Shown: positions 55,485-64,000 of the stretch, piece after piece
Numbering within the stretch: position 1 is the stretch's first letter
How the letters are laid out: every line of letters starts with the position of its first letter
Assembly: GCA_964036195.1 (NCBI GenBank)
Contig: OZ038450.1
Location: 25,449,208-25,513,207, forward strand
Source: Sphaerolaimus hirsutus
Lineage: Eukaryota; Nematoda; Chromadorea; Monhysterida; Sphaerolaimidae
DNA: 64,000 nucleotides
Direction: 5' to 3'
Position numbers and translations under genes: made by a program
Notes under the pieces: generated by a model
Seen by the model: the letters and a program-made list of their open reading frames with translations, nothing else
The model's database searches: none
Told to the model about the DNA's origin: nothing

Positions 55485-56118
55485 TATAGTTCTGAACACC
55501 TTGGATGTTTTCAACACCCTGGATGTTTTCAACACCCTTCTAATATTTAGTGTTTTGGCGCTCTTCCAACGTAATTTCCACGTGCCGTTCTATTGGAGGT
55601 CCCGTTCTATTGGAGGCTGCCGTTCTATTGTTTTTGTGAGTGCAAAAACGTGCGAAAACCTGCCGTTCTATTGGAGGTGCCCTTATATTGGAGGTATACC
55701 GTTCTATTAGAAGAAATACGGTATATATTCGTTTCCTGTACAATTCGACACTTTCTTTTATGTGCTTCGGCAGGGCGTATGAACCCTGTGGAGTAACAGC
55801 TGGCCTGTTTGAGAAGTTTAGCATCGAGTTTAAATGTTTTGTATTACTTCTTCACTTTCTGAACCAAATAAAAAACTCAGAAAAGTTTTCTGTGTTTCTG
55901 TGTTCTCCAATAAAAAACTCATTTGAGTTTTGAGTTTTTCAAAAAATTTGAGTTTCCGTGTTTCTGTGTAAAACAAAGAAACTCAATGATCTTCTGCGTT
56001 TCATTTCTGTGTTTTTTTCTATCATTGGGTGTACGTGTGTTCTCGCTGTGGAGGGAATAGATAACTTGACGAAGGGGCATTTTGAGAAGTGTTTTGGTTT
56101 TCTGCATGTAAGGGAAGC

Positions 56119-56865
56119 TGGGCGTGCACATGTAGAATACATACACAATGAAAAATTGAAAGAATTTGTTTGCTTCTCGTATTTTTGTTTCAGTGGTCAC
56201 AGATAACAGTGAAAATGGCGCTGAAGCTCAGACGGATTTTTCATAAATACGAATACCTCAGCAACAGAGAATGAATCGACTTCGACACGTAGTTTTGAAT
56301 TATGTTCATCTACAAAAGAAAGCTGACAGAGACCCCACCCTATTGAATGATCACAACCATCAATCATATTCCAGCAGTTTTCTTGATCCAATCCACATAC
56401 TTGGGCACATGTGTATATAGACCAGGGGCACTTCCAGACCCTGGAAAATGCCCTGTCAAATGTCAAGTGTCATGCAAAGTGTCAAACGTCATGGAAAATG
56501 CCGCGCAAAATGGCAAACGTCAAACGTGTATGACACTTTGCATGTCATTTGACTTTTTACAGGGCATTTTACAGGGTTTGGGATTGGCACCAGGGTAATC
56601 GGGATGTGCACATCCACCACGGCCGCAGGAAACTATACCAGCCAGAACATATCTGCCATTTTTGCGCACAAACAAGGGCCCGCCGCTGTCACCCTAAAAA
56701 TCACAGCAATTACAGTTACCCTATTACCTCCAATATAAGGTATACCATAGATTGATTTTGTCTGTTTTTTTCAGTGTTTTGATATACCTTATATTAGAGG
56801 GTACCTTATATTAGAGGGTATACCTTACATTGTTTTCGCCAGATTTCGGATACATTAAACGAACA
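56119..56865. repeat. Segmental duplication, uninterrupted copy
   Basis: Matches 12,551-12,847 followed directly by 47,849-48,325. This joins the two flanks of the 35-kb element and proves the insertion. It covers the last exon of trypsin copy 2. Confidence 0.9.
56427..56588. mobile_element. Foldback MITE in the last trypsin exon
   Basis: Ends GGCACTTCCAGACC and GGTTTGGGATTGGC, flanked by ACCAGG (56,421-56,426 and 56,589-56,594). On minus its arms contain CCCT|GTAAAATG near the start and TTTTCCAG|GG near the end. Confidence 0.88.
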
Positions 56866-57616
56866 GTCAACAACAACGCAATTCCTTTCATCAAACTGGA
56901 ATGTAACAAAATGGTGAACCAGACCTAATTTTTTTTTACAAGTTGCACAGAGTTTTCTGAGTGCACTTCCGCACCATTTTCATCGTTGCCGCCGTGTTTG
57001 GCCACTGTTTTTATGATTACACCCGTTTTAGCATGCAGCCAGTTGTGCCTTATATTAGAGGTATACCTTCTATTGGAGGTATGCCTTATATTTATTTCAT
57101 AAATTTTTGTCCTAGGCAATCTATGTCAATGTGTCACACAAGCAGAGTTGGTTTTTTAAAAATCATTTGTATACAAATTGTATAAAAATATGTAAAAATG
57201 TATTTTATTTTAACTTTATTCTTGTTTCATTTTATTTTATTCCAAAATGTTAATAAAATATAACCATTTTACCAAAATTTTACAGAAATTATACAAAAAA
57301 TCAGAATCTTGCATGCAAGGCCAGAAAAATCTGATAATTAGACCTAAACATGAAAAATGTGTGACAAATTTTTCCATTACTTTGCAAAGTTGCATGCAGT
57401 AGGTATTGTTAGCTGGTTGCAAGTGTGAAGTGACAATTATTGAAAATAATGGTTTGCATTTTCAATAGAAAGACTACTGGCGTGTGCTGGGTACATTCGC
57501 AAAATGTCATGCAAAGTGTAAATTGTCATTACAAATGTAAATTAAAGAGTCAATTGACATCTCAAATGTCAATCAAAGTATAATTGTCATGACAAATGTC
57601 ATGCAAAGTGTAAATT

Positions 57617-57720
57617 GTGTACCTGAATCTTATGTTTTGGCATAAAAATCTTATGTTTTGGTGTTCAAATCTTATGTTTTGGTATCCAAATCTTATGTTT
57701 TGGTATCCAAATGTTCACAT
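57617..57720. repeat. ~21-bp tandem repeat in a trypsin intron
   Basis: Unit AATCTTATGTTTTGG(TATCC) four to five times, followed by an inverse copy. Surrounded by words of the CATGCAAAGTGTAAATTGTCAT foldback family (57,500-57,890). Confidence 0.75.
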
Positions 57721-58400
57721 AAGATTTGGATACAAAGCAACAAAAATATTTGGATACAATTTGCTTGACAGTTTCCACTTTAATTTATATTTGTCATGAC
57801 AATTGAAACTTTACATAACATTTGTCATGACAATTGACACTTTGCATGACATTTCACATGACCTTTGACACTTTACAGGGCTTGGGACTGCCCAAGCTCC
57901 GAGAATAAAAAGGTTGATGAATAAGCAACAAGATAAAAATTTAACAAAAAATATGGATTTTTATACAATTTTTACAAAAAAATGAATTTGTATACAATTT
58001 TACAAAATATTCACAAAAATACAAATTTTTATACAATTTTTGTTTTTATTTTGAAATTTTACATTTTATTTTATTTTATTCTTAGATTTTCTATTTTATT
58101 TTTATTTTATTTTTATTTTTTCCTGAGATTTTGCCAACCCTGCACACAAGTCAAATAATCAAATTTCATGGTAAAAAGATGGTTCAAAGCTCCAAATGTG
58201 AATGCGGTCTTACCTGGCAACTGTCCTTCCCCGTAGACCCGGCACACATTTCCTTGTCTGCATTGAAATCTTTGCCATAATTCGCTTTGCACTTGCTGTG
58301 CTGTGTGTCAACAACAACGTGCTTGAGCACATCAGACCCTTTTTTCGATCCAGAATACTGATCACCCCAACCTAAAATGACATAAAAATAAGCATATACA

Positions 58401-58874
58401 TACCGTATTTCTTTTAACAGAAGAGCGCCAGTCTATTTTTTTGTCAACTTTTTACCTGCCGTTCTATTGGAGGTGCCGTTCTATTGGAGGCTGCCATCCT
58501 TTTTTTCACCAATATTTCTCACACATTTTTAATTTGGACATGAAACATGAACAATATTTTAATATCAGAGCATCAATTCAGTTGAAGCCAAATGTGAAAA
58601 CAACCATAAATCATAGTTCTGAACACGTTGAATGCTCTCGCCACCTATGTTTCTAATATTTGTGTTTTGGCACTCTTCCAACGTAATTTCTACCAGCCGT
58701 TCTATTGGAGGTGCCGTTCTATTGTTTTTGAGTGCAATAACGTGCAAAACCTGCCTTTCTATTGGAGGTGCCGTTCTACTGTTTTCGTGAGTGCAAAAAC
58801 GTGCAAAACCTGTCGTTCCATTGGAGGTGCCCTTCTATTGGGGGGTATGCCGTTCTATTAGAAGAAATACGGTA
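58401..58874. mobile_element. MITE, TACCGTATTTCTTCTAATAGA family
   Basis: Left end TACCGTATTTCTTTTAACAGA, right end TCTATTAGAAGAAATACGGTA. Uninterrupted relative of 54,194-55,723. Lies in the trypsin intron upstream (minus) of the 58.3-kb exon. 58,875-60,059 holds TACCGTACCG microsatellite (59,105-59,250) and GC-rich inverted words, but no gene. Confidence 0.8.
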
Positions 58875-60059
58875 TGTATCTAGTATTTACATGATTTCAG
58901 AACGTATTGAAGCTGTTATAGTAAAAATATCATGTAAGCAGACCAGAGACGACCACTTTGCCATGGTTGCGGAAATCATCGGATGCAGATGGTAGACAGA
59001 TCGGTTTCACTTCAGAGCTGCAAAGGCGGGCATGAAGCTGTAGTCAGGGCACTACAGTCTGCAGGGGTCTCCAAGTGGGGGGGGGCTGCCCCTCGGGTGG
59101 CAAAGTTTACCGTACCGTACTTTGCCGCATTTTTGGAAAGATTAGCGTACTGTACCGTACCGTTTACCACACATTTGGAAGTTTACCGTACCCTACCGCA
59201 TACAGAATTTTCCAAAATTTACCGTACCGCACTCATTTACCGCGGTAAATTTTACTAAGAATTACCGCCCCACAATTTTTATACACCAGAATTGAAAAAT
59301 AGATCAAATTCTGACCTGAACATGTAAATATTTGTATGGTTTTTTCAGTTAATATTTTCTGGAAAAAACATGGAAAAAAATTATTTTCAAAACCAAGGGA
59401 GACCTAAGGGGGTGCCCCCCTTGGGTATAGATAGTCAATACGTGGGGGCACCCTCACACAAAATGACAGCCTGACAGCTTGCATGTGGGATTTGTGAAAC
59501 ATAGGTTTGTGAATCATCCATTTAAATTTTGCACCAATTTTTATATTTTGCCGCCGCGAGCCGCCGCGGGGGCAAAATATATATTTGCTATGTATCCAGC
59601 TGCCGCGAGGGTGAATATCTTGGAGACCCCTGGCCCCAGATTTAATTGGGCAGACAAACTTTTGCCCTCCCTGCCCGGCGCCTGACACGCCCGTCACGCC
59701 TGCCAGGCGCCTGACAGTACGTTGCGCCTGCCAGACATGCCCTCACTCGTGTCAGATTTGCCCGAAAACAGGCAAACGAGATTTAATTGTGACGGCATGA
59801 CAGGCAAAACTAAAAAGAAACGGAAATATCTGCCCTGCACCCTGTGCAGGGCAGACATAATTTACTACAAAAACGCGTGAAGACGTACTACAAAAAAACG
59901 TGAGAAAGCTTGGCAGCTGGCCAAAATTTGAAAATCGCCTAAAATATTTAAGTAAAGTAGGTTAGATAGAGCTTCAAAGGGTTATAACTATGTATATAAA
60001 TGAAAATAGCGATGTTGACGGTGAAAGTTTGCTTCCTTAACAAACTTTCACCTTCAAAT

Positions 60060-60433
60060 TCGCCATTTTCAGCTACATAAATGGTTATTTACCTATTTAA
60101 ATTGTATTAGTAGCGATTTCGAAATTTTGGCCAGCTGCCAAATTCACTTCTTCCATTTTCCTTTTTCTTTTCGGGAGTAAAATCCCGCCAGACTCGCCCG
60201 TTGCGCCAGGCACCTGACAGCTTCCGCCCGGCACGCAATTAAATCTCGATTTGTCTGGCAGTCGGGCGGTGGCTGTCAGGTGCCTGGCGCGAGGGCGGGT
60301 TGGGAGGGATTTTACTCCCGAAAAGAAAAAGAAAAATGGAAGATGTGAATTTGGCAGCCTGCCAAAATTTCGAAATCGCCATGAATACAATTTAAATAGG
60401 TAAATTACCATTTACGTAGATGAAAATGGCGAT
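60060..60433. mobile_element. Large foldback element
   Basis: Arms of about 170 bp: CGCCATTTTCAGCTACATAAATGG... to ...CGGGAGTAAAATCCCGCC, and the inverse to 60,433. A related partial arm lies at 59,885-60,000 and at 49,325-49,470. Confidence 0.8.
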
Positions 60434-60756
60434 TTTGTAAGTGTAAGTTTGTGAAGGCGGCAAATTTAAGCAGTTTTGAGGGAAAAAGGGGCGGGCGGGC
60501 GGACGCGGGCATGCCTGCCCAATCAAATCTCGACTTGCCAGACACGCCCGTCATGTCCTCCCTCTCAGGGATAATCTGCCCAATTAAATCTGGGGCCTGG
60601 CAGTGTGTACAACTAAGTTGACATGTGAAAAGCACTAACTTAAACTGGATGGGGTCTTTGAGCCTGAACAAGGCGATATCATCGCCCTGACCATTGCAGG
60701 TGCCCCTGTACCCGGGGTGTACAATTATCGATTCAGCTTTATGTAACACACCAGGG

Positions 60757-60896
60757 GGCACTCCCAGACCGCGTACAAATGCCCTGTAAAGTGTCAAATG
60801 TCATGCAAAGTGTCAAAAGTCATGGAAAATGTTCGGTAAAATGCCCGGCATGACATTTGACATTTTACAGGATATTTTACACGGTCTGGGATTGAC
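60757..60896. mobile_element. Foldback MITE in the trypsin Asp exon
   Basis: Ends GGCACTCCCAGACC and GGTCTGGGATTGAC, 140 bp. Coding sequence continues on both sides (LRFDKVAMGIHRRWK and VLHKAESIIVHPGY on minus). The target duplication is imperfect (AGGT/TGGT on minus). Confidence 0.8.
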
Positions 60897-61489
60897 ACCT
60901 TTCCATCTCCTGTGTATACCCATCGCTACCTTGTCGAATCTAAGCGCACCGCTTTGCAGCGTACTGAATGGAATTATACAATTCATTAGAACACGGCGAA
61001 AATATGATGAAGGAAGCAGAGTTGTTCAAAGTACCGAAGTACCGAACTTCAAAGTACCGAAATATACGTAAATGTAAAGTATTTATTTTTTACTCACTCG
61101 CTGAGTACAGAAAATGTAAAGTAAAAATTTTAACGCATGTAAACGTACTTTTGTCCCCAGAAAATTTAAACGTGAGTGTGTTTTTTAGAAATGTCACCAC
61201 AATTTTCGCTCAAAATCACTAATTTTCGTAACTTTTGCTTATGTTAAGAAATTTTCGAAATATATGAGTGCTTAAATACACATTTTCGACTATTTTTAGC
61301 GTTTTCTTTCCATCTTTTCCCTTCTATACCTTCAAAGAAATCTATATGAACGACTATCCGAAATACGTTTTCTATACTCGAGTACTTTCAAAAAGTATAC
61401 GTAAAAGTGAGTACTGGAACTTTTTTTCAGAGGAAATGTAAACGTTTTTACTCTGTACTCAAGTATACGTATTTATCAAGTAAAAGTAA

Positions 61490-61648
61490 ATACCCTATTA
61501 CCTCGAAATACCCCCATGGGTGTTTATCATTTCGCCAGCAAAATTTGAGGGGGGGTTTATTCGAGTGGGTTTATTCGTGGGTGTTTATTATTTCGTCAGA
61601 AATTTTCGTAAGAATCGTAGTAAATAGTAGGCATTTTCGTACCCAAAA
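61490..61648. mobile_element. MITE fragment, CCTCGAAATACCCCC family
   Basis: Resembles 1,756-1,910 (CCTCGAAATACCCCC, TTTATT..TTTCGTCAGAAATTTT, ending in a CCCAAAAC word). 60,964-61,489 holds decayed hAT-like sequence related to 54,387-54,887. Confidence 0.5.
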
Positions 61649-61860
61649 CTAGTGATGTTAAAGGCACCGGGAAAAATGGCACCGCACCGCACCGGCACCT
61701 TTGCCAACGCATGAAAAGGGCACCTGGCACCCTGGGGCACCGGCCAGAAAATGGCACCGCACCGCACCGGCACCGGTGCCTTTTGGAAAAAATGGCACCG
61801 GCACCGAAGGGCACCGGCGGGTTGCCGGTGCTAGCACCGAAAGGCACCGCACCGGGCTGG
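61649..61860. repeat. GGCACC-word repeat
   Basis: Starts CTAGTGATG like the element at 50,549, then dense GGCACCGCACCGGCACC words and their inverse. The overlapping minus ORFs are by-products. Confidence 0.65.
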
Positions 61861-62005
61861 AATTTCTGAAGTAAATATCGGGCAGTTACTCAGTGGTCTC
61901 ACCTTTGGAAGTGCACATTTCCATGAATTTTCAACCGATTTTGATGGTCGAGCACTTTAAATGATCAGAATGATGTGGCAACCACTTTTATGAAGCAATT
62001 ACAAT

Positions 62006-63857
62006 TAGGGTGTCAAATTTCCGTTTCCGTTTTCCGTTTCCGCCTTTCCGCAGGAAAATTTTTTACCTTTCCGTTTTCCGTTTTCCGGCAGCTGAAAAAA
62101 ATTTACCTTTCCATTTTCCGTTTTCCGGCAGCCGAAAAAATTTTTACCTTTCCGTTTTCCGTTTTCCGGCAGCTGAAAATTTTTTACCTTTCCGTTTCCG
62201 TTTTTCCGGCCCATTTTTCCATTTTCCGGCTGAAAATTTTTTACCTTTCCGTTTCCGTTTTTCCGGCCCATTTTTCCATTTTCCGGCTGAAAAATTTTTA
62301 CCTTTCCGTTTCCGTTTTACCAGGCCATTTTTCCATTTTCTGGCTCGATTTTCAGTTTTTGGGCATTTTTCCATTGTTTTTCCAATCTGTATTTATCTTC
62401 AATTGGCTCATCCAATTGTGTTGTTTTTGTCTCTTGGAGCAGCATTGACAACTGGGATTTCAGGGTCAGTGAAACAGGTGCTGTGAACCCAATTGGGTCA
62501 TATGCTGACACCAATAATTTATTCAAGTTTCGTCTGGTTGGTGTTGTGATGCTGTCAATTTGCAATTTTGGTGTTGATATTGTAATATAGTTCTCAAGCT
62601 TCAACTTCATTCGTGACACTCATGATGAAGTTATCGACGTAAATGTTGTTTATTATCATTGCCAACTGGTTTCATTCCCCTTCATTTTCTTCATATTCAT
62701 TCATGTTGTTTATTGTCACATTTAAATGGTATTTTATGACTGCTCCCAAAATTGCTGGGCTGCAGACAAGTCCAAACAGTACGCGTTTAAAACGAAGTAC
62801 TATTAAGTTATGTTCAGTTACTGGTTTTGAGGCATCTTTCAGCCAGGAAAATCGTGTGTAGTCTCTAGCTTGGTCATGCAATCCTATTTGCAAAAATGCC
62901 TTTTCAATATTGGCAATTAATGCTAGATTGCCTGCCCTGAACCTCAGGAGTAGGCCCAGTGCTAATGGTGTTGTAATTGGTCATCTAAAAAGGCACTCGT
63001 TGAAACTGGGCTTACCTGCCAACCCATCGTACACGATTCTGCATGATGTCGATTTGCCCGGCGTAATTACTGGCTGGTGTGGCAGGTAATGAATCCCCTT
63101 GTTGTCTGTTTTGTCATCACAGATCCCTTTTCTAGTTCCAGGTCATCCAAAACTTTCCGGTATTGTTTGAATAAGTTTGGATCTTTGTTGAATCTTCTTA
63201 TCAGTGATTTAAACCGCACCAAGGCTTCTGCTTTTCCCGTGGGCAGGTCACTGATACTCTCTTTATACGGCCAGTCAATATAGTATTGTTTGTTGTTGTT
63301 GTTGAATTTTATGCTATTTATTATCATCTCCTCTGCAATGTTGTCATCAATTGCATAGGGGTCATCAGTGATTCCCACTGCTTCTAGACTGTGAAATTGT
63401 CGTAGTGTTTCCTTTCTTATGGCCACTATGGCTCCTTTTTGATGATTTTTTGTTGGTTCAGTTAAGATTGAACTACAAGTGAAGTTACAGGCATGATCCA
63501 TAGTTGCAGAATGTACAGCTACCACAAACAAAGCCAAACAGGCAAACCTGCATGCAGGTTTTCCTTCTGCAAATTTGTCTATTACCGTGCTAATTTCACT
63601 TTATTTTTTTCCATTTCCGTGAAAATTTTGCTTTCCGTTTTCCGTTTTCCGGCATTTCATTTTTCCGTTTTCCGTTTTCCGGCCAACAATTTTTTTTTAC
63701 CTTTCCGTTTTCCGCTGAGTGAAATTTTTTTACCTTTCCGTTTTCCGTTTTCCGGCAGAAATGTTTTTTTACCTTTCCGTTTTCCGTTTTCCGTAAAGTG
63801 AAAAAATTTTACCTTTCCGTTTTCCGTTTTCCGTAAAAAAAATTTTTTGACACCCTA
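62006..63857. mobile_element. hAT-type element carrying a BEL/Pao pol fragment
   Basis: TIRs TAGGGTGTCAAA and TTTGACACCCTA, flanked by the perfect 8-bp duplication ATTACAAT (61,998-62,005 and 63,858-63,865). Subterminal TTTCCG/TTTTCCG runs at both ends lie on the same strand, as in 7,960-8,533. About 1.2 kb between them is retrotransposon-derived and no hAT transposase is present. Confidence 0.9.
62380..63560 (-). pseudogene. BEL/Pao retrotransposon pol fragment, degenerate
   Basis: On minus, in order: a region with RKETLRQFHSLEAVGITDDP and RFKSLIRRFNKDPNL (63,537-63,067), a frame change, RT sequence with IEKAFLQIGLHDQARDYTRF and LFGLVCSPAILGAVIKYHL (about 62,935-62,700), a YVDN where YVDD is usual (about 62,640), and SAYDPIGFTAPVSLTLKSQL (about 62,500), typical of the Pao-type pol after RT. 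Several frame changes and stops. No LTRs; cut on both sides by the hAT subterminal repeats. Confidence 0.85.
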
Positions 63858-64000
63858 ATTACAATGGTTACAAATGAAAGATAAAATATTTAATTCATTA
63901 CAATGTCCATAGCCACTATTGTCTACTGATCGGAGTCGTTGCTGTACAGAGAATGGAACTATCTCTGTCATAAACTGACAACAAATTTTGAACAAAAAAG

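Larger units (their letters stand above)
54194..55723. mobile_element. MITE, TACCGTATTTCTTCTAATAGA family, with two nested insertions
   Basis: Left end TACCGTATTTCTTCTAATAGA, right end TCTATTAGAAGAAATACGGTA. The body matches 58,401-58,874 but is interrupted at 54,387-54,887 and 54,930-55,484. The uninterrupted copy at 58.4 kb gives the empty sites. Confidence 0.85.
56364..60963 (-). pseudogene. S1 serine protease (trypsin/chymotrypsin type), copy 2, partial
   Basis: Minus-strand exons, from the 5' side: about 60,963-60,897 and 60,756-60,640 (LRFDKVAMGIH, then IIVHPGY and DIALFRLKDPI, the catalytic Asp block), split by a MITE; 58,371-58,214 (GWGDQY, then EMCAG and GKDSCQ) with AG acceptor and GTAAGA donor, ending phase 0; 56,693-56,364 (GDSGGPLFV catalytic Ser, CAHPDYPG, YVDWIKKTAGI, TGA), split by a MITE. 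Missing: the N-terminal exons (IVGG and His), probably beyond or lost, and an exon between 60,639 and 58,372. A secreted or lysosomal digestive-type protease by family. The two exon MITEs may have killed it, or may be spliced out (see findings). Confidence 0.8.

Noticed and set aside
55958-56206. ORF with EGIDNLTKGHFEKCFGFLHV
   Set aside because: Part of it lies in the segmental duplication, but no domain, start or splice chain could be established.
62006-63857. A separate BEL/Pao insertion
   Set aside because: No LTRs or inner target duplication; the 8-bp TSD lies outside the hAT ends, so one composite element is simpler.

Overview
Eukaryotic DNA, most likely from an invertebrate animal. 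The host genes (S1 serine protease exons, a small secreted peptide) have GT-AG introns. The retrotransposon fragments are Ty3/gypsy and BEL/Pao, and MITEs are very dense. No rRNA, tRNA or CRISPR array was recognised, and the species cannot be named from the sequence. Layout: 1-2.9 kb is repeat-rich and carries no gene. At 2,934-12,547 a long-TIR element (7-bp TSD) contains a Ty3/gypsy LTR retrotransposon (152-bp LTRs). The retrotransposon is itself broken in RNase H by a hAT-type MITE (8-bp TSD) and carries an extra five-exon ORF after integrase. At 12,848-47,848 a 35.0-kb element with short TIRs interrupts the last exon of one trypsin copy. It carries a 167-bp satellite (28 forward units, then inverted units), and inside the satellite sits a complete 29.5-kb Polinton/Maverick (17,748-47,212) with a 6-bp TSD (CGCGTA) and ~90-bp TIRs. 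From 47.8 to 64 kb lie trypsin exons on the minus strand, two small secreted-protein candidates and many nested MITEs, ending in a hAT-type element that carries a degenerate BEL/Pao pol fragment.

The Polinton has two unlike halves. The left half (18.0-29.7 kb) is the compact, intronless viral module, all on the plus strand: protein-primed DNA polymerase B, packaging ATPase, small basic protein, a frame-broken ORF, RVE integrase, a small membrane protein, a probable minor capsid protein, a basic core-like protein, the major capsid protein and an adenovirus-type cysteine protease. The right half (32.2-46.3 kb) holds four multi-exon genes that I reconstructed from splice sites. Three are on minus (304, 504 and 443 aa by my count) and one is on plus. 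Across the three minus genes every exon junction keeps reading frame. Two of them start with a signal peptide and end in a hydrophobic segment, as expected of membrane glycoproteins, so they are candidates for an envelope or surface module on this Polinton. The function is inferred from topology only.

The second theme is foldback elements meeting introns. Intron 1 of the 304-aa gene is, end to end, one inverted repeat whose tips supply both splice sites. Related foldback elements sit in trypsin exons with TSDs and carry splice-like motifs in their TIRs. This is an introner-like pattern worth testing with RNA data.
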